Under the pieces are notes generated by a model. The model made no database searches. It was given only the letters and a program-made list of their open reading frames with translations, and was not told where the DNA came from. Below are positions 22,454 through 64,000 of a DNA stretch of 64,000 nt, piece by piece. The position numbers and the translations under genes were made by a program. Within the stretch, counting starts at the first letter, position 1; every line of letters begins with the position of its first letter. The stretch lies in assembly GCF_015832195.1 (NCBI RefSeq), contig NC_052044.1, forward strand, positions 1,317,147 through 1,381,146, read 5' to 3'. The DNA comes from Motacilla alba alba. Taxonomy: Eukaryota; Chordata; Aves; Passeriformes; Motacillidae.

Positions 22454-23131
22454 ATGCTGGCGCCGCTGGGCCTCGTCCTGCTCCTGCTGGCGCTGGGTGG
22501 CCGCGCCGATGACACGGTGGCCGCCACCGTGGGCCGGCACAGCATGGGCCGCATCGCCGAGCTGCTGGCCAGCCCCGAGTGCCACCAGCTGCAGGCAGAG
22601 CTGAACAGCCCCGAGGAGGAGCTGGGCAGCCCGGAGCTGGAGGAGCCGGGGGCTCTCTCCGAGGAGGAGGAGGAGGAGGAGAAGCCCGTCCGCCGCCGCC
22701 GGAGCAGCCGCAGCGCCCGGGGATGCTCGGAGGCGCTGCGGCGCTGGCTGGTGACCGCAGGAGAAGCGACCACCTGGGACCGCCTGGTCCGTGCCCTGCG
22801 CCACATCGGCCGCTCCGACATCGCCCGGGAGCTGGGCAAAAACCTGAACCAAGACCGGAGCCTGGAGCTGCGCAGGAACGTGGAGGGATACCGGCGGAGC
22901 GTGCAGCACCTCAGCTCGGCGCAGCTGCAGCCCGCGGGGCCGCGGGGCAGGAGGGCTCCCCCGGCCGCGGATCTGCTCTTCCAGCGCCGCCGGCCCCCCC
23001 GCTACAGCCGCGGCCTCCTGGGCTGGGTCCGCCCGGTGCTCCTGGGCGTCCTGGGAGCCTTCGCCGGCTCCGCGCTCCTCACGGGGACCGTGATGTATTT
23101 CTGCCACTGGAGGAGGCTCCTGGGCGCCTGA
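22454..23131 (+). CDS. TMDD1: Transmembrane and death-domain protein, TMDD1-like
   Basis: A 225-codon single-exon ORF starting MLAPLGLVLLLLALGGRADD, with A at -3 of the ATG. Residues 1-18 are a signal peptide. About 53-77 is Glu-rich. The stretch KPVRRRRSSRSAR (77-89) is strongly basic and furin-like. Residues about 90-148 look like a death-fold helix bundle: RRWLVTAGEATTWDRLVRAL, then HIGRSDIARELGKNL. Residues about 169-187 are Arg/Pro-rich, and about 190-216 form one membrane helix ending in the short tail CHWRRLLGA. The order signal peptide / death fold / single TM fits TMDD1, a little-studied protein whose human gene I recall as mapping to 12q13. The name is from memory of the family, not from alignment. 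With a signal peptide, the death fold would face the lumen or outside, which is odd for this fold. AGTAAA at 23166-23171 is a possible variant poly(A) signal. Confidence 0.75.
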   Translation: MLAPLGLVLLLLALGGRADDTVAATVGRHSMGRIAELLASPECHQLQAELNSPEEELGSPELEEPGALSEEEEEEEKPVRRRRSSRSARGCSEALRRWLVTAGEATTWDRLVRALRHIGRSDIARELGKNLNQDRSLELRRNVEGYRRSVQHLSSAQLQPAGPRGRRAPPAADLLFQRRRPPRYSRGLLGWVRPVLLGVLGAFAGSALLTGTVMYFCHWRRLLGA

Positions 23132-23165
23132 TGCTGGCGTGGCACCGGCTGGGGAAACGAGCCCC

Positions 23166-23171
23166 AGTAAA
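23166..23171 (+). terminator. Variant poly(A) signal AGTAAA for the TMDD1-like gene
   Basis: AGTAAA lies 34 bp after the stop codon and is followed by GT-rich sequence (GCTCTGTGTGTTCTCCTGGG). A very short 3' UTR would result. Confidence 0.4.
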
Positions 23172-24331
23172 GCCTCGTGGGGCCATTGGCATCCAGAGAC
23201 GGGCTCTGTGTGTTCTCCTGGGCAGGGAGGGGCCCGTCCTGGGCTCATCCAGGGCGAGGTGACCGCCAGCCACCAGCAGCACCCCCGGCGGCTGGGCTGG
23301 ACATGTCCCTGTCTGTCCCTGGGCGCCCCAGAGATCCCTGTGGCAGGGCTGGAGCTGGGCAAAGCTCCCTCGGCCGTGTCCTCACTGGGTCCCCCCCGAC
23401 AGGGGCTGCCCGGGCTCCTGAGTGCTTGGAGGAGCCAAAATTCCCCGATTCCAGGTGAAAAAGGAGCACAGTGCCAGCAGCAGAATTCTCTGCGGGGTCA
23501 TCAGGCTGAGCCAGTACCTGGCGTTAATTGTTCCTGGGCGAGAGGTTAATTGTGACACCCGTGACCTGGCCAAGGGCTGTGGCAGAGGCTTTTTGTGCTG
23601 CTTGGGGACACTGGGGATAACAGCTCTCCTGAACCAGAGGCTTGTGGGGGCTCTGGGTTTGTCCCTTTCTGTGGGTTTAAGTTTTTCTCTTTTTTTGGCT
23701 GTCACAGCACAGCAGGGAGCCCAAGGGGCAGCTCGGGACCAGGGATGGAGGGAGGGGAGGAAGGTGATGGATTTCTGTGCACATTCTGTGTTAAACACTT
23801 TTAAAAGGTCAGTTGAGCCAGGATTCTGCAGATGTGGTCAGAGCCAATGGGGCAAGTGGAACAAGGCCTTTCTTCCAAATTTAAAATCGGAATTGGGAAA
23901 ACTCCGGGTTCCCCTGTTCCCCCATAACCACAGGGCTGCTCCAGGTTGCAAATTTCCCTGGAGCAGCGTGGAGCTGCAGGAATGGGGCGATGCAAGGGTG
24001 GTCGTGGCAGGATGTGCCTCCTAAAGCTGCACTCCCCAAAGCAGGAGCCAGAACACGCCGGGATGGGGTTGGGGTGAGCTCTGAGTTGTGCCTGGGGGGG
24101 TTTCAAAGCCGTGACTCCCTCCCACCCCCCCCAAATAATCCCTGGGTTCTCCCTCAGGGCAGGGGCTGGGGTTGGACCCCCACGTTTCAGACCAGCCCCC
24201 CCACTTTGCAAAGCCACCCCTGGAGTCCTGCCCTGCCCCAGGAGCCGTCTGAGGCGAGGGTTTTGGGGAGTGAGGGGAACAGAACGACAGGGCAGTCAGG
24301 AGAAGTTGTTAAAACAAGATGGACATACCTC
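23172..24331. other. Short convergent intergenic region
   Basis: Separates the plus-strand TMDD1-like gene from the 3' end of minus-strand SCN8A. No ORF in it shows a recognisable domain, and no repeat family was recognised. Confidence 0.5.
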
Positions 24332-24337
24332 TTTATT
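24332..24337 (-). terminator. SCN8A: Distal poly(A) signal, candidate for SCN8A
   Basis: On the minus strand GGAATTTGCAATAAAGAGGT carries a canonical AATAAA. Its use would give a 3' UTR of about 5.8 kb, similar in size to the long mammalian SCN8A 3' UTR. This is inference. Confidence 0.45.
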
Positions 24338-25496
24338 GCAAATTCCAAAGTAAAAAGATGTACAGTACAAAGGAACTCAAAGTTCAGCCATGGAACTCCC
24401 AGCCCGTCCCTCCATCGCCTTCCTCCACCCTCCCCCAGCTGCATCCTCCTCCTCTCCCCAGGTAAAACAGAACAGAGAGGAAAGCCAGGGCGAGAGGGGA
24501 GCACGGGGCCAACACCAGTGGCCTGGGCGGGTGTCAGAGGGGAGAAGTGGCCCTGCCCCACAGCTGCACAGCGGGCACGGGGTGTGGGACCGTCACAGCA
24601 GCATTTTGGTCACCCCTGAGTGCCCCACGGTGCCTGCCCACAGCTCTGGGGTGCTCAGTGCAGCACGCTCGGTCACCATGAAGCCCCACAACACCCCTGT
24701 GAGGTAGGGAATGAGCCACCACAGTCACAGGTGAACTGGGAATCCTCCATCCCCGCGCCCAGTTAAACCCAGTGAAACCAGAGGCACCAGCGCGTGTGAC
24801 ACGGGGCAGGCGCAGGACGGCACAACCACGCTCTGCCTTTGCTTGGCCTGGCCCCAGCTGAGCACCAAATTCCCATCTGTGCAACAAACTGCACCAAACC
24901 TCATGATTCTGTTTCCCGTGAAAAACAACCCCAAAGCGGCCAGAACTGAAACTTCAAAAGCAGTTCCAAGGCGGTGCCTCGGGCGTTCAGCTCCGGGTTA
25001 GATCTGCCTTTGGTGAGGCTCGTGCCCAGCTCAGCCCTCCAGGTCAGGAGTGGGGGGCTGGAGGGGGGGCCAGGCAGGTGCTGGGTGCAGGTGAGGGTCA
25101 CCTGTGGCCAGCCCCAGCCCCAGTTCAGGGTCCTTTAGCACCACTGAGCAGCTGAGCCAGCCCTGCCCCTGCAGGGGATCCCTTCTAGGATTGGTGTGAG
25201 GAAGCCAAGGCCAGGGCAGGGGTGGGAGTCAGGGGTGGGAGCAATGGGGGGGCAGCAGGAGCCCCCAGAGCAGCCCTGCAGAGCTGCTGCCCCCCAGCCC
25301 CCTGGGGGGAGGGACTGGGGGGGCTTTGGGGCCTCTCTTGGGTCTTTTTAGGGTAAGAGATGGGGCTGCAGGTGAGGGGAGGGAGGGTTACAGATGAGGG
25401 GATACAGGATGAGGGGTTCAGGTGAGCAGTTACAGGGTGAGCCATCACAAAAGAACATCCTCCCCTGCCAGAGCAGATCCAGCACGGAGCATCCTC

Positions 25497-25775
25497 ACCT
25501 GCCCGGGGTCCTCACCTGCCTGGGGCCCCCATCCTCACCTGCCTGAGGTCCTCAACTGCCTGGGACCCCATCCTCACCTGCCTGGGGTCCTCACCTGCCT
25601 GGGGTCCCCATCCTCACCTGCCTGGGATCCTCACCTGCCTGGGGTCCTCACCTGCCTGGGGCCCCCATTCTCACCTGCCTGGGATCCCCATCCTCACCTG
25701 TCTGGGGTCTTCACCTGCCTGGGGTCCCCATCCTCACCTGCCTGGGGTTCTCACCTGCCTGGGGTCCCCACCTGC
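25497..25775. repeat. Tandem repeat of CCTCACCTGCCTGGGG
   Basis: Degenerate array with units of about 18 and 25 bp (TCCTCACCTGCCTGGGGTC and CCCCATCCTCACCTGCCTGG), roughly 13 copies. Confidence 0.9.
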
Positions 25776-25836
25776 CTCAAAGGGAGCCCCGAGCAGGCAC
25801 AGACCCCACAGCCCCAGCAGGGCTGAGCCACCTGAC

Positions 25837-26000
25837 ACCTTTACCACCAAAAACCTTCCAGCAGCTCCTCCTGCGCCTCACTCTGCTCCCCAAAACCACC
25901 GTGAAACGCCCTGGGGGAACCTTTACCACCAAAAACCTTCCAGCAGCTCCTCCTGCGCCTCACTCTGCTCCCCAAAACCACCGTGAAACGCCCTGGGGGA
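25837..26000. repeat. 82-bp tandem duplication, 2 copies
   Basis: The block beginning ACCTTTACCACCAAAAACCT and ending GTGAAACGCCCTGGGGGA is repeated head to tail with almost no mismatch, indicating a recent event. Confidence 0.95.
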
Positions 26001-26084
26001 AGCCCAGAGTGGCACGAAAAGGGGAGGAGGAGTGAGAATAACTGGGACACCAAGACAACCTTCCCTTGTACAGTGAAAAGGGAA

Positions 26085-26109
26085 TTTATTTCATTTATTT
26101 CAGTTTATT
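26085..26109 (-). terminator. SCN8A: Cluster of three poly(A) signals, candidate proximal SCN8A end
   Basis: Minus-strand AATAAA at 26104-26109, 26094-26099 and 26085-26090. Use of these would give a 3' UTR of about 4.1 kb. Confidence 0.4.
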
Positions 26110-28104
26110 TCGTTTTCTTTTGGCTTATAGTAATCGTTAATCATGTTGGGTAAGACCGGTATGAGCCACCATGCAATTTCTAATACACTAATCTTCACTA
26201 TTGAGCTTTTACAGCTTGAACAAGTTGTTGGTTTGTTGGTTTTTTAAAATTTTATTTTATTTTTGCAGCAGAAAAATCATCCAAACTCAGGTGTGGCCTC
26301 TAAGGAACACCATGGGGTTACCTGATTATTATTATTTTTTTTTTCAACGTTGGCTTCTATATTTTCAGAAAAGGTGAAGAGGAAAGTGAATAAAGCAGCT
26401 TGGACTGGCATTTCATTAACACCCTCCCCTCCACACTTCTGGAGTCACAAATTAACCCAAAAGGGAGGACTTTAGAGGTGGGGGAGGGAAGGGAACTCCT
26501 TGGTGTGGTTGTGAGTTTTGGCTACACCTTCCTAAAGGCACCATCCCCCTGGATTTGCTCCCAAAACCCTGAATCCAGAATGGGAGTTCTATGAGGAACA
26601 TGTTAGAATTTGGAGACTTGGGGGGGGGACAAATCCCTGAGGCTCTTTGCCCAAAATTTCCTCCAACCTTGGCTTCACCCAGTGAAGACCCAACTCAAAC
26701 CATCTGCCCTGGGGAGGAAACCAAAGGAGAAGAACATCCCCAAACACCCCGAACTCCTTTTCTTGAGCAGAAGAACCAACTCCAGCCAACGGGAAGCTGA
26801 AGAACCTCCTCCCTCCCCTTCCTCTTGCATCTCACACTGACAGAACATTTAAAAAAATAATATATATACAGAGTTTGAAGGGACTCTTTTATTTTGAAGT
26901 CATTGAGCAGCTTCATGAGTTGCCAGCACAAATGCCAACGCACCGAGCGTCACCTACAAGACTCAGCCCAGCCTAGGAACAATTATGAGATTCAGCCAAA
27001 TCTTGCATAGAAGTGGTCGACTTATTGCACATTGGAACCCAAAAATAGACACTTTTGCTGCTGCAAATACCACTTGCAATAAAGCTTTTGTTAAGATCTA
27101 TTTCGAGGGGGTTAGGTTTTCGTTTGGAATTTTTTTTTTGTGGTGGTTTTTTTTTTTTCCTTTGGGGGGACATTTCCTGGCTATCTAAAATCTAAGGACA
27201 ACAGAAAAATCTTAAAAAAATAAAAATAACCATGGACAATGGCATAAGCCAGAAGCCATTCTATAATTTTTGTAGTTCTTTGTATTTACAAAAAGGCATG
27301 CCAATAAAATAAAATGATATATTACAGTATTTATAATATTCTCTTAAAAAGTTCAACCACACTTTTCAGCTATTTTTTTTTCCTTTTTTTTTCTTTTTTT
27401 TTTCTTTTTTTTGTGCTGTTTACAACGTAGCCTGTACATAAGTATGTAGGTTTTTTTTTGTTGTTGTTGTTCTTTGTTATTATTTTTATTATTATACATC
27501 CCATCCCGGGAGCAACGGGGGCAGGACAGACCAGGTCCCTGCTGTGGGGCAGAGCTGCTCCCGTGCCGTGGCCGCCCCGAGGATGCCAAGGTGGCACAGA
27601 TGGCTGCTGGATGGCTTCCTGCTTGGGTTTGGTTTATCTCAGGTGATTCCTGGCGTTTCTGGGGTTATGCAAACCGAGATTCATCCTCCCATCAAGCTCT
27701 GGTGTATTGGGGTTTTTTTTTTTTCCCCTGCTTTGGGTACCCTTAGTTTGGCTGTCACCCCTGCAGTGACCCCTGGCTTCCCCTCCCCGGTGCCACCACC
27801 CTGAAGGGACACCCCGACCTGAGTGGGGCTGGCCTGAGACTGGCTGAGGACACCCCGAGAGGGAGCTGGGGGCGAGGAAACAGAAAGCAGCCCCACGTGG
27901 CTGGGGGTGCTCCTGCTGCTGCAGCGAGAGCGGCCCAGGGGCTCCCCAGGGCTCCCTGGGGCGGGAGTGGCAAGGGGGGGAAGGTGAAGGCACCTGGCCC
28001 CTCCTGGGCTGCGGCCCCCAAAACCCCTCCTGGCCACAGCCCAGCACCCCAGGGTGCAGCTCTGCTCCCCCCATGGCAGGAGCCACGATGGCCACGGGAC
28101 AGCC

Positions 28105-28640
28105 AAGGGTGACTCCTGACCCCAGGGTGACTCCTGACCCCAAGGGTGACCCCAAGGGTGACTCCTGACCTCAAGGGTGACCCCAAGGGTGGATCCCGAC
28201 CCCAAGGGTGGATCCCAACCCCAAGGGTGACTCCTGACCCCAAGGTTGACCCCAAGGGTGACTCCTGACCCCAAGGGTGACCCCAAGGGTGACTCCTGAC
28301 CCCAAGGGTGACTCCCGACCCCAAGGGTGATTCCTGAACCCAAGGGTGGATCCTGACCCCAAGGGTGGATCCTGACCCCAAGGGAGGATCCCGACCCCAA
28401 GGGTGACTCCTGACCCCAAGGGTGACTCCTGACTCCAAGGGTGACCCCAAGGGTGATTCCTGAACCCAAGGGTGGATCCCAACCCCAAGGGTGGATCCCG
28501 ACCCCAAGGGTGACTCCCGACCCCAAGGGTGACTCCCGACCCCAAGGGTGACCCCAAGGGTGACCACAAGGGTGACTCCTGACCCCAAGGGTGGATCCTG
28601 ACCCCAAGGGTGACTCCCGACCCCAAGGGTGACTCCCAAC
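28105..28640. repeat. 19-bp minisatellite, about 28 copies
   Basis: Units CCCCAAGGGTGACTCCTGA and variants (GGATCCTGA, GACTCCCGA, shorter CCCCAAGGGTGA). It lies within the probable SCN8A 3' UTR. Open frames across it are artefacts. Confidence 0.95.
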
Positions 28641-29744
28641 CCCACTCTCCACCCCAGGAGTGCTGTGGGTGAGCTCCCCAAACTCCTACCAGCAGAGGTA
28701 ACGTGCTGCTTTTTTTGTTTTTTTAAACGTTTATCTCTACCAAAAGAAGTGTCTACGCTGCAGGACGGAGGCTGAAGGATAATTAACATTAATGCTAAAT
28801 ATTGCAGGATACAACTGACCTTGCTGGCTGGTTGAAGCCCTAGGTTTTGGATTTACAGTGACATGGATAACAAGCCATTCCCAGATTTATCCTCTCCCCT
28901 TTGGTGAGGTCCAGAGCAGCATTTTGGAATTTTGTTCTGTTTCAGTGTGCAAAAAACCATGGCTGTATGGAAAAGAAAGTCGAAGTTGTTAAACAGACAC
29001 ACACAATTCATTCACTTGCTTGTTCTCTTGGGGTTTTGGTTTTTGTTTTTGTGGTTTTTGAGTTACATTGGGGTTTTGTTGGGTTATTTTTTTGTCTTCT
29101 ACTGGCAGGTTTATGGAAGATTCTCTATGAACTGGGAGTACTGGTGCCGGGCAGGAGCATCACTAAGGTTTCTCTCCAAAATACAGTGTGCAGTAGATAC
29201 TCAGTGGAGTGCCTCGAATTTATGGCTTAACACACCTCTGTGGACAGGTGACTGCGTGTCCCCTGGTTGTGGTTCCTCATGCATGGTCCCTGGTCATGCC
29301 ATCATGCAAAAATCTGCAAAAATCTGCAAGAATCGCTTCTAGGCGTTAACGAGCACTTTGTTTTTTGGGGGGGGATCAGCCCGAGCTGGCTCCAGGCTGA
29401 AGGTACCCGACTACCCCATCTCCCAAACCAAGTAAAGCCCATGTAGAAAGTAGAATGCAAATAATAAACCTCAAATAAACTATGGTAACTCAGTGGGCTT
29501 AATGGGTGCTTTGTTTCATTTTTTTTTCCTTTTTTTTTTTTTTTGTTCTACTTGTTTTAACTCTTTTTTTTCAATTTTTTTTTCCTTTTTTTTCCTGCTT
29601 AACTAAATGCAAATCTAGTTTTGCATGAACAAACCCATTGACATCGTTGTGACTTCTGGGTTTTCTTCTGAGAATAATCAACAAAATGGGAAAATAAAAT
29701 CCATTTGGGGCTGCTTTGGAAAGTACATGAATCCCAGCAGCAGG

Positions 29745-29787
29745 TTTTGTTGCTCTGTGTGTGTTTGTGTGTGTGTGTGTGTGTGGT
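29745..29787. repeat. (GT)n microsatellite
   Basis: TGTGTGTTTGTGTGTGTGTG tract in the probable SCN8A 3' UTR. Confidence 0.9.
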
Positions 29788-30133
29788 TTATTTTGCTTGT
29801 TTGTCCTAAGTTGCATTGACTGATGTGGAACATGCAGTATCCACCTGCCCAAACAATAGAAAATCCATTTTTTTTTCCTTTTTTTTTTGTGTTTAAATGT
29901 TTGTTTACAGGGTCCTTTAAACAGGTGGTAGGTCACTGCTTTAGATGCAACGCTGTCACACAGTAAGCAGACTATGTTTGGTATAAGATCTTCAGGTAAG
30001 TGTCTCCACAGCTGTTCTGTATTGATATATTTCAGGAAGTTTGTAAACAATCTTTTTTTTTTTTCACTTGCAAATATTTTAATTCATACAATTCTACTAT
30101 TTTTTTTTTGTTAATTTTTTTCCTCTCTCCGTG

Positions 30134-30138
30134 TCTCT

Positions 30139-30170
<32 letters not shown>
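30134..30170. repeat. (GT)n microsatellite at the SCN8A stop codon
   Basis: GTCTGTGTGTGTGTGTGTGT tract starting one base past the SCN8A stop; on the transcript it is a (CA)n run immediately after UGA. Confidence 0.95.
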
Positions 30171-30171
30171 C

Positions 30172-62559
<32,388 letters not shown>

Positions 62560-62771
62560 CTGCAGAATTAAACCAGAGTTAATGGCACCGTTGGGGTCAC
62601 CTTCCTTCGCATAAATTGTCTGCTTGTAGGAAACAGCTTGTGATTTAAAACGCTTCAGAATTGGCATTGAAAAGAGAGAGAGAGAGAGACAAAGGTGCAG
62701 GGGTAAAATGTGGTTTAAGTCTCTCTGCTCCTCAACCAGCTTGCCCAGGTACATGGCTGGATACCCATCCT

Positions 62772-63215
62772 CACCTGGAATCATGGAATGTCCTGAGCTG
62801 CAAGGGACCCCAAGGATCATCCAGTGCACAAACACCCCAACAATCCCACCCTGGGCATCCCTGGGAGTGTTGTCCAAATTCTCCTGGAGCTCTGGCAGCC
62901 TCGGGGCTGTGCCCATTCCCTGGGGAGCCTGGGCAGTGCCCAGCACCCTCTGGGAGAAGAATCTTCTCCTGATTTCCCTCCCCTGGCAGAGCTGCAGTGG
63001 TTCCCTCGTGTCCTGTCCCTGGTCACAGGGAGCAGAGATCAGAGCTGCTCCTGGGGATGAAGCTGCAGCCCCAAGGAGTCTCCCCTCAGTCTCTTCTCCA
63101 GCTGAACAGACCCAGAGCCCTCAGCCACTCCTCCAGACCCTCCCTGCCCCTGCTTTGGACCCTCTCCAGCAGCTGCAGATGATTTTCATATCGTGGTGAC
63201 CCAAACTTCGCACAG
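62772..63215 (-). mobile_element. CR1 LINE 3' fragment, longest in the window
   Basis: Plus-strand GGAATCATGGAATGTCCTGA, AAGGATCATCCAGTGCACAA, CCTGGGAGTGTTGTCCAAAT, AGCAGAGATCAGAGCTGCTC and CTCCAGCTGAACAGACCCAG, ending GTGGTGACCCAAACTTCGCA, are reverse-complement CR1 3' sequence. No coding frame. Confidence 0.92.
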
Positions 63216-63284
63216 TCCTAGAGGGAATTTGAAATTTTGAATCTCTACAGAAGAGGACAATTGTAAAAATGGCAAATATTTGAG

Positions 63285-63412
63285 GAGACTTGGTGACACC
63301 ACCCTGAGCAACCTTGGCTAGTGGGACATGTCCCTGCCCATGGCAGGGGGTGGGACTGGATGAGCTTGAAGGTCCCTTCCAGCCCAAACCAATCCATGAT
63401 TCCACGATTGTA
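63285..63412 (+). mobile_element. CR1 LINE 3' tail
   Basis: GGACATGTCCCTGCCCATGG and CTTGAAGGTCCCTTCCAGCC, ending CCATGATTCCACGATTGT. Confidence 0.85.
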
Positions 63413-64000
63413 CCTCAGGTCAGGGGTTTCAGGTATATTCACTTCAATTCATGTTCTTTAAGAAAACATAATCATCTTCTGCTTTGATTAACATCCTTCC
63501 ATTTAATTAGCAGCCTTCATTTTAATTAGCATCCTCCATTTTTTGAGTCTTTATGCTTCAGTGTCTGTTTGTGAGCTGCAGGAAGGTTTGATTCTCTTTT
63601 TCCAAGCAGATAAACCCAAGGCACACAGGGCAGAAGAGGCTTAGTGCAAAGTAACAGGGTTATATTTTACCCCAGCTCAGAGAATATTCCCTCTGTGCCA
63701 TGTGAGGAGAAACGTGGTATGAAAAAGCACAGAAATGCTCAACATTCAAGATTTTTCCTGCTGCAGAATGGCCTCAAGGGCTCCAAAAAACTCTTAGTGT
63801 GGTTTAAAATAATGCCCTTGACACAAAAAGCATTGTGCCAGAGCTGACAGGCAAAGCCTGGCCTCTGGAAAGGAAAGGGTTACAAACACCACTGGGGGAT
63901 TTGGGACACTCCTTGCAGAGCAACGCCTTAAAACTGGGGGGATTTGGTAATTTCTGGAGAAATTAAGGGATTAATTCCCAGGTGGGATTTGGTCTGTGTG

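Larger units (their letters stand above)
24338..30171 (-). other. SCN8A: Probable SCN8A 3' UTR
   Basis: About 5.8 kb between the stop codon and the distal AATAAA. It contains AT-rich islands typical of long neuronal 3' UTRs (26080-27480), three AATAAA signals at 26085-26109, a CCTCACCTGCCTGGGG array, an 82-bp tandem duplication, a 19-bp minisatellite and two (GT)n tracts just after the stop. No coding ORF is credible. Where the mature end lies is not decided by sequence. Confidence 0.5.
62560..64000 (-). other. SCN8A: SCN8A intron 4 (3' part)
   Basis: Runs off the window. Contains two CR1 fragments and unique sequence. Coding exons 1-4 are not in the window. Confidence 0.8.

Noticed and set aside
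27681..28789. 320-340-codon minus-strand ORFs rich in HPWG/GVTLGS
   Set aside because: Translation of the 19-bp minisatellite in the probable SCN8A 3' UTR.

Overview
This window is vertebrate nuclear DNA, almost certainly from a bird and plausibly a songbird. The evidence is threefold: many CR1 LINE 3' fragments whose tails end in ATTCTGTG-type octamers; many GC-rich minisatellites of the kind common on avian microchromosomes; and a compact sodium channel gene, with 22 coding exons in about 32 kb. The conserved gene set matches the human 12q13.13 neighbourhood, where SCN8A and FIGNL2 are convergent neighbours.

Layout. Bases 1-2970 are AT-rich intergenic DNA with microsatellites. A 31-bp minisatellite (about 2976-3571) runs into a CpG island (about 3590-4320) that holds the probable FIGNL2 promoter and a 5' non-coding exon with a clean splice donor at 3976. 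Bases 3976-17545 are a large first intron full of minisatellites and CR1 remains. The FIGNL2 coding sequence lies in one exon (17557-19749, + strand, 730 codons) and is followed by a 3' UTR with several AATAAA signals. Next is a one-exon ORF (22454-23131, +) for a small signal-peptide / death-fold / transmembrane protein resembling TMDD1.

From about 24.3 kb to the right edge, the minus strand carries SCN8A, the gene for voltage-gated sodium channel Nav1.6. It comprises a long probable 3' UTR, the stop codon at 30172-30174, and coding exons 26 back to 5. Exons 1-4 lie beyond position 64000. I place 22 constitutive or adult-type coding exons, encoding 1773 residues in frame, plus neonatal exon 5N and a candidate for the stop-containing exon known in the literature as 18N. 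All four DEKA selectivity-filter residues, the IFM inactivation particle, the ankyrin-binding motif and the C-terminal IQ motif are present. One intron (34157-34831) has AT-AC ends.

The points most worth a second look are: the 5N/5A and 18N/18A alternative exon pairs, the second flanked by a direct duplication of about 285 bp and followed by RBFOX motifs; the AT-AC intron, which contains a copied GT donor from another exon; a predicted 97-codon uORF overlapping the FIGNL2 start; a death-fold protein with unusual topology; and repeats sitting directly against SCN8A splice donors. I found no mobile-element coding gene, CRISPR, tRNA or rRNA. Coordinates were worked out by hand from reading frames and splice motifs and may be off by a base. 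Coding exons are numbered 1-26 in simple order; 5N/5A and 18N/18A are the literature names for the alternative exons (18A is coding exon 20 here).
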